38,745 nucleotides of DNA from positions 1-38,745 of the forward strand of contig NZ_BFFP01000027.1 of NCBI RefSeq assembly GCF_003864415.1. The letters are read 5' to 3'. The notes below the pieces were generated by a model. The model saw only the letters and a list, made by a program, of their open reading frames with translations. It ran no database searches and was not told where the DNA came from. Shown one piece after another: positions 25,340-34,096 of the stretch. A program made the translations under genes and the position numbers. The first letter of the stretch is position 1, and every line of letters begins with the position of its first letter. The stretch is from Ligilactobacillus salitolerans (GTDB lineage: Bacteria > Bacillota > Bacilli > Lactobacillales > Lactobacillaceae).

Positions 25340-26222
25340 AAATCTCGCCCTCCTCATCATCTTGCTGTTTCGGTGCAGCCGGCTGCTGCTTTTGCAGCTC
25401 GACTTGATGCTTGTACTCATTAATTGCAAAAGTCAGCCCGATCAAAGCAATTGCTAACATAGAAACCGTGTTAAATGACTGTGTGAATCCTTTTGAAACT
25501 TTAGCGACTGCTGTCCCTAGAGTCTGCACATTGGTAAATAGGGTGCTGAACAAGGCAGTGATCGTAAAGCCTAAAATGAGATAGCCCACATGCTTTCTGG
25601 CCGGCAGGTAACGCAGCAGGATCGCAAAGCCGACTGCGGGTAAAAGCGCCCCGGCAGTGGCTAAACCATTACTGAGCCACTGTAAATCAGTGTTCAAGAC
25701 TTTTACGACTGACGAAACAAAACTGCCGCCAAATTGAAGAGCTAAGAAAACTGGGATCCCACGAGATAAAGCCCACGGGATCATTCCATATAAGTAGTTT
25801 CTTTCTATTCCGCGATAATTCTCAGCTTCGATCAAACGATCAATGCGATGCTGGAAATACGTATTAGTAAATCTGCCTAAAATATCGGTCTGAATCATCA
25901 ATGAAGCCACCGGGACTCCTATGGCAGCCACCGCTGTTTGGGCATTCATACCAGCACTGATCGAGAAAGCCGTTGCCAAGATCGTGCCAGAATTAGCATC
26001 AATTTTGGAGGCTCCCCCAAAAGTTCCAACGCCCAGGACAGTCAGCTGCAGACTGCCGCCAATTACTAAACCGGTACCCAAATCACCCATGATCAAGCCA
26101 GTGATCAAGCCCGCCCAGACTGGTTGGGCCAAAGAAGAAACAATTGTAATATCATCGATGGTCTGGTACATCGAATAAAGCGTCAGCAGCAAGACCTGCC
26201 AAAATGCAATATCACTGTGCAT
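25323..26222 (-). CDS. PTS mannose-family EIIC
   Basis: A 299-residue membrane subunit. Recognisable parts are DDITIVSSLAQPVWAGLITG-like N-terminal helices, the GLVIGGSLQLTVLGVGTFGG segment split around its Gly-rich core, and ISAGMNAQTAVAAIGVPVA. A soluble C-terminal tail rich in Gln, Asp and Glu ends the protein. AGGGG precedes the ATG. It starts 5 bp after EIIB. Substrate could be mannose, sorbose, an amino sugar or a related compound; sequence by eye does not decide. Confidence 0.92.
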   Translation of the reverse strand: MHSDIAFWQVLLLTLYSMYQTIDDITIVSSLAQPVWAGLITGLIMGDLGTGLVIGGSLQLTVLGVGTFGGASKIDANSGTILATAFSISAGMNAQTAVAAIGVPVASLMIQTDILGRFTNTYFQHRIDRLIEAENYRGIERNYLYGMIPWALSRGIPVFLALQFGGSFVSSVVKVLNTDLQWLSNGLATAGALLPAVGFAILLRYLPARKHVGYLILGFTITALFSTLFTNVQTLGTAVAKVSKGFTQSFNTVSMLAIALIGLTFAINEYKHQVELQKQQPAAPKQQDDEEGEIYGDED

Positions 26223-26227
26223 AGAAA

Positions 26228-26728
26228 TTACCCCTTTTCTTCTAATTTCGAGTTAGCTATTAATGCTTTAAAATCTTGAACCGGGTCGCTTGGCACCATT
26301 TGCGCAGTGACTTGGACACCGCGCTTAAATAAGTCCTTAAAAGCAGCAATATCAGCTGACACAACGTTGATCGACTTAGTCAAAGCCTTGGTGTGATCGG
26401 TTTGCGACATGTTGCCAACATTGACCGTTGGCAATTCTACCCCTGCTTCCAGCAGATCTATCAATGTCTGTGGACGTTTGACTAAAATAAAAACACGTTG
26501 GGAATCATACCGGTGACCAGTAATATTTCGTGCTGCTTTTTCCACGTTCAAAATACTCAAGTTAAGGCCAGCAGGCTTCGCTAGCTTGAGTCCCGTTTTA
26601 GCAACATCGGAAGCAGCCGCCTCGTCATCAACCACCATAATTCGGGTAGGGTTAATTACATTGACCCACATATTAGCGACCTGTCCGTGAAGCAGTCTGC
26701 CGTCGATCCTTACTGCAACAATTGCCAT
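26228..26728 (-). CDS. PTS mannose-family EIIB
   Basis: A 166-residue cytoplasmic subunit and first gene of the operon EIIB-EIIC-EIID-EIIA-hydrolase. The phospho-His is in RIDGRLLHGQVA (His14), followed by the family pattern INPTRIMVVDDEAA. GGAG lies 9 bases before the ATG. No EIIAB fusion, which distinguishes this set from the housekeeping ManL/ManX transporter. Confidence 0.93.
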   Translation of the reverse strand: MAIVAVRIDGRLLHGQVANMWVNVINPTRIMVVDDEAAASDVAKTGLKLAKPAGLNLSILNVEKAARNITGHRYDSQRVFILVKRPQTLIDLLEAGVELPTVNVGNMSQTDHTKALTKSINVVSADIAAFKDLFKRGVQVTAQMVPSDPVQDFKALIANSKLEEKG

Positions 26729-27055
26729 TTTTCTCGCTCCTTTAAATAAAATATCCTTAGAAAATTGCTTTCAATATAACTTGTCTTGCCACAATACGGT
26801 TAGACACATTCCCTCGGAAAATTTATGTTATATTTTATTACATACTACCCCTTTCATAGACAAATTTAAATGTTTTTTTCAAAATATTTCCACATATGCC
26901 TAGTTTAATTGTAAATTTTCATGTTTTTTGCCTACATATTTTAAGTAAAAAAAGATCTATATCGCCTTAAAATAGGCATTACTCACGAAATAAATCAAAT
27001 GTTACATCTTTTTACATTTGGTTTTGTTGAAAATGCATTTCAATGTTTTGAGTAA
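26729..27055. other. AT-rich upstream region of the mannose-PTS operon
   Basis: No gene is seen. A candidate minus-strand promoter, TTGTCT and TAATAA 17 bp apart, lies near 26840-26870. I looked for a sigma-54 -24/-12 element, common before LevR-controlled PTS operons, and did not find one. No clear cre is present. Confidence 0.35.
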
Positions 27056-27092
27056 ATAAAAAAGTTGTCTCCCTCTTTCAAAGGCGACAACT
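27056..27092 (-). terminator. Terminator after the glucosidase-membrane protein pair
   Basis: Minus strand AAGTTGTC / GACAACTT arms with a ~15-base loop, then TTTTTT. Confidence 0.8.
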
Positions 27093-27120
27093 TCGCTAAA
27101 AATAACTTCTGATTTAAATT

Positions 27121-27627
27121 CTATTTTCCAACTGCATCTTTATACTTTTGCATTGTATCCAAATACTTGTCACGATCGTGCTCGATCAACTTCACCCGCC
27201 GCTCTAGGAACATGCACAGCATCATCCCTAAGGCTAACATCGCAATGATCAAGGTCTTACCTTTTGCAGACATAAACGGATAAAAGGCTGTGAAAGCCGG
27301 TGTTGCGCACAAAACCAGCATCACGGTATCCACACCAAATTGCAGCCAGTAGTAGATCTTAGAGTAAGGCAGCTTATTGGAGGTATCATGCAGCTTTTTA
27401 AACTGCTCCCAAATTACCGGCAGACTGGCGAGCAATAAAAGCAGCGGCACCAAAAAGCCGGGTTTTCTCGCCATGATCAGTAGAACTAACCAGTAAATAT
27501 TCAGGAAAAAGAAAAGCGCGATCATATACCTGAGTAATAGATACCGGTTAAAAGCCATCGTTTCTTTACTCTGCTTTTTTTGATTTGCTTCCGCTTTTTT
27601 TAAATCTGCTTGCTTTTTATCTGTCAT
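27121..27627 (-). CDS. Small membrane protein downstream of the GH1 gene
   Basis: A 168-residue protein with a Lys-rich charged N-terminus (DKKQADLKKAEANQKKQSK), four hydrophobic segments (around residues 28-50, 58-72, 92-110, 120-138) and a charged C-terminal helix. I do not recognise the family. It starts 47 bp after the 6-phospho-beta-glucosidase stop, with AGAGG before the ATG at 27627, and shares its terminator, so it belongs to that operon. A role tied to beta-glucoside metabolism is inference from position only. Confidence 0.75.
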   Translation of the reverse strand: MTDKKQADLKKAEANQKKQSKETMAFNRYLLLRYMIALFFFLNIYWLVLLIMARKPGFLVPLLLLLASLPVIWEQFKKLHDTSNKLPYSKIYYWLQFGVDTVMLVLCATPAFTAFYPFMSAKGKTLIIAMLALGMMLCMFLERRVKLIEHDRDKYLDTMQKYKDAVGK

Positions 27628-27674
27628 TTGTTTCAACCTCTTCTAAGCAGTTTAACCTGCTAATCAATTTCTCT

Positions 27675-29126
<1,452 letters not shown>

Positions 29127-29141
29127 TTAAATACTGATCAA

Positions 29142-29189
29142 TAAAACGCTTTCCAAAATGATTATAACTTATTGGTACAACTACGTCAA
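29142..29189 (-). promoter_or_regulatory. bglA promoter, operator-like TTGGTACAA and cre
   Basis: Minus strand -35 TTGACG (29184-29189), 17 bp, -10 TATAAT (29161-29166). TTGGTACAA (29172-29180) lies in the spacer at the same offset as TTGGTACCA in the EIIC promoter. A cre-like site with core GAAAGCGTTTT (29142-29157) covers the region just after the start point. Confidence 0.75.
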
Positions 29190-29239
29190 CACGGCACTTT
29201 TTCTTTATGTTGGGTAAACAGACGAACTAATGTCCAAAA

Positions 29240-29280
29240 CACCCCTATAGAAAGAACGATTCGCTTTTTCTATAGGGGTG
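29240..29280 (-). terminator. Terminator of the lipase array
   Basis: CACCCCTATAGAAA / TTTCTATAGGGGTG, 14-bp perfect arms, followed on the minus strand by TTTTGG. Confidence 0.85.
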
Positions 29281-29294
29281 CGTGCCGTTATGTA

Positions 29295-29648
29295 TTAGTC
29301 CTTGTCTTTTTGAGCAATGTATTTTTGCCGTAAAACTTCATCAGTCTGGTCATCATAATAGCGCGTAACTTGCCGTTTGCTTTCAGCAGTTGCTTCGATC
29401 CGTTGCTGCATCCGCCGCCGTCCTGCCTGAAATTCTTGGGTGACCCGACCGCTGGCCTGCTGAAATTCATTCCCGCCAGTGGAATTATACGCGTGATCAA
29501 AATGATAAAAACTATTCATTAGGTCATCAAACCTTTGTCCCATGTCAAAAACCATCTGCTGTTCATCATCCAAGATTCGATCAAGCTGTTTTTTAGCCTC
29601 AGTCTCTTCTTTCTCGAGTCGTGCCCGCTTTTGATCCCAAATATTCAT
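29295..29648 (-). CDS. Small helical protein, candidate secretion partner 2 (DUF3958-like)
   Basis: A 117-residue, charged, fully helical protein without signal or membrane segment (ARLEKEETEAKKQLDRILDD, FDDLMNSFYHFDH, QAGRRRMQQRIEATAESK). Its start overlaps the stop of the 107-residue gene by 4 bases (ATGA), so they are coupled. Size and coiled-coil character resemble the small proteins encoded beside LXG and TslA-type effectors of type VII secretion, which form a complex with the helical targeting domain. Family naming is tentative. Last gene of the array, then a terminator. Confidence 0.6.
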   Translation of the reverse strand: MNIWDQKRARLEKEETEAKKQLDRILDDEQQMVFDMGQRFDDLMNSFYHFDHAYNSTGGNEFQQASGRVTQEFQAGRRRMQQRIEATAESKRQVTRYYDDQTDEVLRQKYIAQKDKD

Positions 29649-29968
29649 TTGATACTGCCAACCCCTTGTCCGTAATTATCACGTTGGTCCAACTGCTTTA
29701 AAACTTGGTCAGCACCCTCTTGCACTTTTCCTTTCAAGCCTACATCTGTAGTCGCCTGCGCGGCTTTCTGGTTGAAAGAGGCGTTGATTTTTTCAGCTTT
29801 TATGCTGGCTTGCTTGGTGCTTTTTTCAATTATATAGCCGCCTTTAACCTCGGCCGGCAATGTCAGTTCAAGCATTGTTAAAGCAGCTCGTTTTAGGACC
29901 TTTTCACGTTCTCTTTCTAATTCTTCCAGTCCCTTTCGTGCCTCGCTGAGGACATCTTTTGCATCCAT
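29645..29968 (-). CDS. Small helical protein, candidate secretion partner 1 (SACOL2603/DUF3130-like)
   Basis: A 107-residue protein with two helical parts (LSEARKGLEELEREREKVLKR and TKQASIKAEKINASFNQKA) joined by a short segment with LPAEVKGGYII. No signal peptide. It begins 19 bp after the stop of lipase 1, with AAGG before the ATG. The size, helical hairpin shape and pairing with the next gene are like WXG100-related partner proteins of type VII effectors, though no WxG motif is present. Family naming is tentative. Confidence 0.6.
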   Translation of the reverse strand: MDAKDVLSEARKGLEELEREREKVLKRAALTMLELTLPAEVKGGYIIEKSTKQASIKAEKINASFNQKAAQATTDVGLKGKVQEGADQVLKQLDQRDNYGQGVGSIK

Positions 29969-29987
29969 TTAGCCTTCCCCATTCTTG

Positions 29988-31295
29988 TTATTCCGCAGTA
30001 AACTTAACTGCCCAGTCCTTATCGTCTTGTTCAATATGTTCGGCGGCTTGTTTTAGCCCCTTGATCAAATTATCGATCCGTGCCAGATTCTGATCGACTA
30101 ATTGATTGGAAGCTTCGATCTTGTCCAAATCAACGTGATACTTGGGCTCCAAATGATGTCGTTCCACGACCTCCGCCACGTCTTTAGGTGTAATGTAGGG
30201 TAAATCGCAGGCATCATCAATGATCTGCTGAAATCTCTTTTGCATGTCGGGATAGATCTGGTTGTTGATTTTCTTAATGTTTTTCAGGGGCTCTTCGGAA
30301 GCTTTCAACGAAGCAATGGCTGCGTCAACTGAATCTTTTTGCAAGGCAATCTTTTCAGCTACCACAAAGCCGGAAGCTTGACTTTCACCAACACTACTTG
30401 CTTTTTTGCCCTTGATTTGATGTACAACTTTAAGACCACCATCACTATCAAACTGGTAGCCGCCCCACATATGTTGACTCGTCAGGTTGTCAAGTAAACT
30501 CCCGCCGGTAACCTTCATGGAATCCACTCGGATCACAGTTCCCACGGATTTTTGTGTTTGCCGATAATCTAGACTTGCCAGCGTGATTTTGTCTTTAGGA
30601 TCAATATAATTAAAGACCCGCTCTTTGAGCTGATCAGCTCGCTTTTTTTCTTGCTTATTCAATAATGCGTATGTATTAGGTCCTTCATATAAGTAGGCTG
30701 CCCGAACGCGTTTTGCTTGTTTTTCCGTAGTTGCCGCAAGTGCATACTGCCCGTTCATTGAACCCAGAGAATGACCATAAATATCAAACTGGGCATTGCA
30801 ATAAACTTTCATAGCGCGAGACAAAGTATGCGCACTTGCTCGCATTTGCGGCGTGGGGCGATTCAGCATCTTAATAGCAGTATTGTAACTACTAAGAGGA
30901 AAGCCTCCACTGGTGGCCTGGCTAAACTTCCGTAGGGTAGAAGCTGGCTGGACATTGTTCAAAATATTAAAAGCAGCGGGAATGTCGTTTTGCGTCCAAT
31001 CCTTTCTGGCATCATGCCCGAGAGAATTTTTTTCTGCGATATGATTCAGCCCAGACGAACCGCGATAAAGAATAGTCACATTTTTGACTTTTTTTGGATC
31101 ATAGTTTGGGGCTTTGGGATTTTCTGATGTAATAATGTAGGCTTGTTCACCAGTATCAAGATCATTTATTTTTTTCGAAACGTAGCCTACTTTGCCTTTT
31201 CCCTTTATATTTACAACATCATTTTCTTTATAATCATGATACTCATTATTGGCAAAATAGATTCTCTCTTTCTCACTTAACTGTTCCCAGGTCAT
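29988..31295 (-). CDS. Lipase 1: N-terminal alpha/beta hydrolase + C-terminal helical domain (TslA-like)
   Basis: A 435-residue protein without signal peptide. Residues 1-~300 form an alpha/beta-hydrolase domain with the oxyanion-type segment LYRGSSG (76-82) and nucleophile elbow GHSLG (174-178, Ser176). Residues ~314-435 are helical and almost identical to the end of lipase 2. This order, enzyme first and helical domain last, is that described for the type VII-secreted lipase toxin TslA of Staphylococcus aureus, the reverse of LXG toxins. The ATG at 31295 was preferred over the preceding TTG because GGGGAG lies 9 bases upstream; that site is inside the DUF1310 gene, which ends 6 bases earlier. 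The DUF1310 protein is the candidate immunity factor. An ordinary intracellular lipase is the alternative. Confidence 0.8.
   Translation of the reverse strand: MTWEQLSEKERIYFANNEYHDYKENDVVNIKGKGKVGYVSKKINDLDTGEQAYIITSENPKAPNYDPKKVKNVTILYRGSSGLNHIAEKNSLGHDARKDWTQNDIPAAFNILNNVQPASTLRKFSQATSGGFPLSSYNTAIKMLNRPTPQMRASAHTLSRAMKVYCNAQFDIYGHSLGSMNGQYALAATTEKQAKRVRAAYLYEGPNTYALLNKQEKKRADQLKERVFNYIDPKDKITLASLDYRQTQKSVGTVIRVDSMKVTGGSLLDNLTSQHMWGGYQFDSDGGLKVVHQIKGKKASSVGESQASGFVVAEKIALQKDSVDAAIASLKASEEPLKNIKKINNQIYPDMQKRFQQIIDDACDLPYITPKDVAEVVERHHLEPKYHVDLDKIEASNQLVDQNLARIDNLIKGLKQAAEHIEQDDKDWAVKFTAE
30010..30356 (-). repeat. 347-bp near-identical repeat, copy 1 (C-terminal domain of lipase 1)
   Basis: Matches 31831-32177 over the same length with about 5% differences and no gaps, encoding the segment from EKIALQK to DDKDWA with three amino-acid changes. 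Homology stops sharply at both ends. Confidence 0.9.
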
Positions 31296-31301
31296 CAAAA
31301 T

Positions 31302-31691
31302 TCACTCCCCTAGAATTTTCGCAAGTTCAGGGGAGGTTCCTCCTATACTCGCATCCATTTTATTTTGACCATTAACTGTTATTTTATCAAGATTAGCATA
31401 GAAGACTAAGGATTTGTTATCATTTACATATCCTTTAACATTGATCCCGCCCATAGGATTATGTTCTATGGTATTATATCTTAGGGTAATTTCATGTACG
31501 GAATTTCTTTTATCCATATCAATAACCTCATCTTCTATAAGTTTATGATATTTCTTCACATAACTAACCATTTCTTCATGCTGTCGTTCTTCTTTTTTAT
31601 TCAAGTAATATTTTCCTCCTGCAAAAACCCCAATAATTAAAACAACACTCATTATGATACTGAATAAAATAATTTTTGTTTTCTTCTTCAT
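31302..31691 (-). CDS. Membrane-anchored DUF1310-like protein, candidate immunity to lipase 1
   Basis: A 129-residue protein: KKKTKII then one membrane helix (LFSIIMSVVLIIGVFAGG), then an extracytoplasmic domain with EHNPMGGINVKGYVN, typical of DUF1310 proteins. It ends 6 bases before the ATG of lipase 1 and carries that gene's ribosome site. A close paralogue (34097-34489) precedes the broken lipase of the same N-terminal type. An external anchored domain is what would be expected for protection against a secreted lipase. The immunity role is inferred from position. Confidence 0.75.
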   Translation of the reverse strand: MKKKTKIILFSIIMSVVLIIGVFAGGKYYLNKKEERQHEEMVSYVKKYHKLIEDEVIDMDKRNSVHEITLRYNTIEHNPMGGINVKGYVNDNKSLVFYANLDKITVNGQNKMDASIGGTSPELAKILGE

Positions 31692-31756
31692 CTGCTCACT
31701 CCATTGGTTTGCTTATGAATTAAGTATATCCCTATAGGAAATATTTTTGTATTAAC

Positions 31757-31774
31757 AACCATTGAACAATGGTT
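31757..31774. repeat. 18-bp near-palindrome before the second DUF1310 gene
   Basis: AACCATTG and CAATGGTT around AA, within the 117-bp gap between lipase 2 and the DUF1310 gene. It could be a small hairpin or an operator; a separate promoter for DUF1310-lipase 1 may lie here. Confidence 0.5.
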
Positions 31775-31808
31775 CTAACTTTTATGTAAAAACGCGTAAG
31801 TTCGTATG

Positions 31809-33089
31809 TTACTGGGCTACAAAACTTATTGCCCAGTCCTTGTCGTCTTGTTCAATATGTTCGGCGGCTTGTTTTAGCCCCTTGATCAAATTATCGATCC
31901 GTGCCAGATTCTGATCGACTAATTGATTGGAAGCTTCGATCTTGTCCAAATCAACATGATACTTGGGCTCCAAATGATGTCGTTCCACGACCTCCGCCAC
32001 GTCTTTAGGTGTAATGTAAGGCAGATTGCAGGTATCATCAATGATCTGCTGAAATCTCTTTTGCATGTCGGGATAAATTTGGTTGTTGATCTTCTTGATA
32101 TTTTTCAGAGGCTCTTTGGAAGCTTTCAACGAAGCAATGGCTGCGTCAACCGAATCTTTTTGCAAGGCGATCTTTTCTACCTGAACTGAGCTGGTCGCAA
32201 GCGTCTCAACTTGCTTGGCAGTATCTGTAATGCCACTTTGCAACTTGGCTGCCAATCGTTTGCCTGTGCTGTACTCTTTTCGAACCAAATCAAAATAATT
32301 TACCGTCAGGTTGAGCCCCAGTCCCAGTGAATATCTGTTTGATTGAGCATGCAGGATTGCCCCTGGAAGTTCTGGTACCGCATTTGCTGCACCACTCTCA
32401 TCAAAATTATGCGGTGAAAAAGTTTTGGTTAGATGGCCAGCCGCATTGATCATTGTGAAAGCAAGATCACTCAGACTAGAGGGAAGCGAATTTTTGTTAA
32501 ATATGTAAACTTGTTTGCCGATCGGCGGTACCAGTCCTGGCAAATCAGGGACGATATCATTGGCATGCTTAATATTTTTGATTTTCTTGTTGAACTTTCC
32601 CTGCCGAACTTGAGCTCGTTGCTGAGGTGTCAATTCATTGTACGCACTCGGCGCCGAAAAAACAGTTGCTTTGGCATCATAATGGACCGCAGCATAAGTT
32701 GCTAACGCAGCTCCAAGCGAATGACCTGTATAGGTCGCTTTTTGCGGATCAAAATCTGGATGAAGCCGATGCATTTTTTCAATAAACTGCTGAAAATCCT
32801 TAAATTGAGACTCTTTCTGGTAGGCATTCGGATCAGTCAAATCAAAATCTTGCTTAGCATCACCTGCACCAGAAGTTCCCCGAGCTGCAACGACATACTG
32901 CCCATTGACCTTGATCAGGCTCGCTTGCAGACCGTGAGATTCGTAGGAAGGATGAGAGATTGTTTTATGGCTTGAATCTAATATTTGGGCATTTTTACCA
33001 ATCAACTCTATGCTAAAACCATTTTGCTGATATCGTCTTGTATAAGAAATCTGTACAATTTGAAATAAGTTTCTATCTGATATTGCCAC
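31809..33089 (-). CDS. Lipase 2: N-terminal lipase (class 3 type) + shared C-terminal helical domain
   Basis: A 426-residue protein without signal peptide. The N-terminal domain is unlike that of lipase 1: VVAARGTSGAGDAKQDFDL (66-84), nucleophile elbow TGHSLGA (121-127, Ser124), then FSAPSAYNEL and HANDIVPDLPG, as in class 3 lipases. From about residue 305 the sequence is nearly identical to lipase 1. It starts with GTG at 33089, six bases after GGGGAG, and 3 bp after the stop of the preceding membrane protein. So two unrelated enzyme heads share one tail, the usual sign of modular secreted toxins. Confidence 0.85.
   Translation of the reverse strand: MAISDRNLFQIVQISYTRRYQQNGFSIELIGKNAQILDSSHKTISHPSYESHGLQASLIKVNGQYVVAARGTSGAGDAKQDFDLTDPNAYQKESQFKDFQQFIEKMHRLHPDFDPQKATYTGHSLGAALATYAAVHYDAKATVFSAPSAYNELTPQQRAQVRQGKFNKKIKNIKHANDIVPDLPGLVPPIGKQVYIFNKNSLPSSLSDLAFTMINAAGHLTKTFSPHNFDESGAANAVPELPGAILHAQSNRYSLGLGLNLTVNYFDLVRKEYSTGKRLAAKLQSGITDTAKQVETLATSSVQVEKIALQKDSVDAAIASLKASKEPLKNIKKINNQIYPDMQKRFQQIIDDTCNLPYITPKDVAEVVERHHLEPKYHVDLDKIEASNQLVDQNLARIDNLIKGLKQAAEHIEQDDKDWAISFVAQ
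31831..32177 (-). repeat. 347-bp near-identical repeat, copy 2 (C-terminal domain of lipase 2)
   Basis: Partner of 30010-30356; see there. The flanking lipase heads have no visible DNA similarity. Confidence 0.9.
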
Positions 33090-33092
33090 CTA

Positions 33093-33608
33093 TTACTCCC
33101 CCTTTAACGTGCCATACCTTTCTGGGTACATTTTTTCTAAATACACTCTAATTTCATTAGCAGAGATGTTCTTGTCATAACCTTGTTTCTTCAGCAACCT
33201 AATATCTTTAGGCTGCAATAAAAAATTATCCGCTTTGTCATCATATTCCTCCGTTTCTTTTATTTTCGCTTGGGGTTTATCTTTAACGTTCTTGCTATAA
33301 GGAGCTAGCAGAATTTTCTTCTGTTTATCCCATTCCGCATCGAGTTCGGTTTTAGCACCATTTTTTAGATAAACAGTATAATCCAATTCAAGCTCACCAC
33401 TCGCTGGATTTCTCCATAGTTTGCCAGTTGTTGTTTTTTCCACTCCGATATAATTCCACTTATAAAACTCGTCGATTTCTTTAGTACTTTTCTGAATCAG
33501 CTCTTGTTTTTCTTGCGCAACTTTTTGAACGTGATACCACACTCCTCCGCCAATCATTATTATTCCCAAGAAAATACAAGCTAAAATAATTTTTGTTTTC
33601 TTCTTCAT
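33093..33608 (-). CDS. Membrane-anchored small protein (DUF1433-like), candidate immunity to lipase 2
   Basis: A 171-residue protein: KKKTKIIL and one membrane helix (ACIFLGIIMIGGGVWYHV), then an external domain with DEFYKWNYIGVEKTT, ELELDYTVYLKNG and a Lys/Asp-rich C-terminus. The first nine residues equal those of the DUF1310 proteins, but the external part differs. DUF1433 is my best family guess and is uncertain. It ends 3 bp before the GTG of lipase 2. The head of lipase 2 and this partner are both different from the lipase 1/DUF1310 pair, which supports cognate pairing. Confidence 0.7.
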   Translation of the reverse strand: MKKKTKIILACIFLGIIMIGGGVWYHVQKVAQEKQELIQKSTKEIDEFYKWNYIGVEKTTTGKLWRNPASGELELDYTVYLKNGAKTELDAEWDKQKKILLAPYSKNVKDKPQAKIKETEEYDDKADNFLLQPKDIRLLKKQGYDKNISANEIRVYLEKMYPERYGTLKGE

Positions 33609-33619
33609 CTGTTTACTCC

Positions 33620-34093
33620 ATTGACTTTCATAACGTGGGACAAAGTATGCTTAAATTGACCGCATTTGCGGCTAGGGGCGATTCAACGTCTTAGCAATAA
33701 TGTTAGAGGAAAGTCTGGCTAACCTTCCGCATGTTGGAAACTAGCTGGACATTATTTAAAATGGTAAAAGCAGCGGGAATTTCGTTTTGAGGCAAATCTT
33801 TTCTTGCATCATGTCCGAAAGAACTTATTTCTTCAATATGGTTCAACCCAGAGGAGGACTCACGATAAAGCATGGTCACATTTTCAACTTTTGTAGTATC
33901 AAAGTCTGACACTTTGGGATTTTCTGATGTAATCATAAACTTATTCATCAGTGTCAGAGTCATTTACTTTTTTCGAAACGTAGCCTATTTTGCCTGTCCC
34001 AGCAATTTTAAATGGTTCGTCCTCTTTTCGATTCAAATATTCACCCTTAGCAAAATGTACTCTCTGTCTTTCACTAAGATCATTCCAATCCAT
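33620..34093 (-). pseudogene. Broken third lipase, remnant of a lipase 1 paralogue
   Basis: The first 45 or so codons read MDWNDLSERQRVHFAKGEY to VSKKVNDSDTDE and stop; the homology to lipase 1 then continues in another frame (FMITSENPKVSDFDTTKVEN to RKVSQTF), followed by a small deletion relative to lipase 1 and further stops (AKTLNRP-stop-PQMRSI-stop). It matches lipase 1 residues 1-~163 only: the GHSLG elbow and the helical tail are missing. GGAG precedes its ATG, which is 3 bp after the stop of a DUF1310 gene. It is a decayed toxin whose immunity gene survives. Confidence 0.9.
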
Positions 34094-34096
34094 TCT

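Noticed and set aside
26729-26900. Sigma-54 promoter before the mannose-family PTS operon
   Set aside because: A TGGCA is present on the minus strand, but no GC at the required -12 spacing.
33703-33963. Independent 86-residue gene
   Set aside because: It is a shifted-frame fragment of the broken lipase, matching internal residues of lipase 1.
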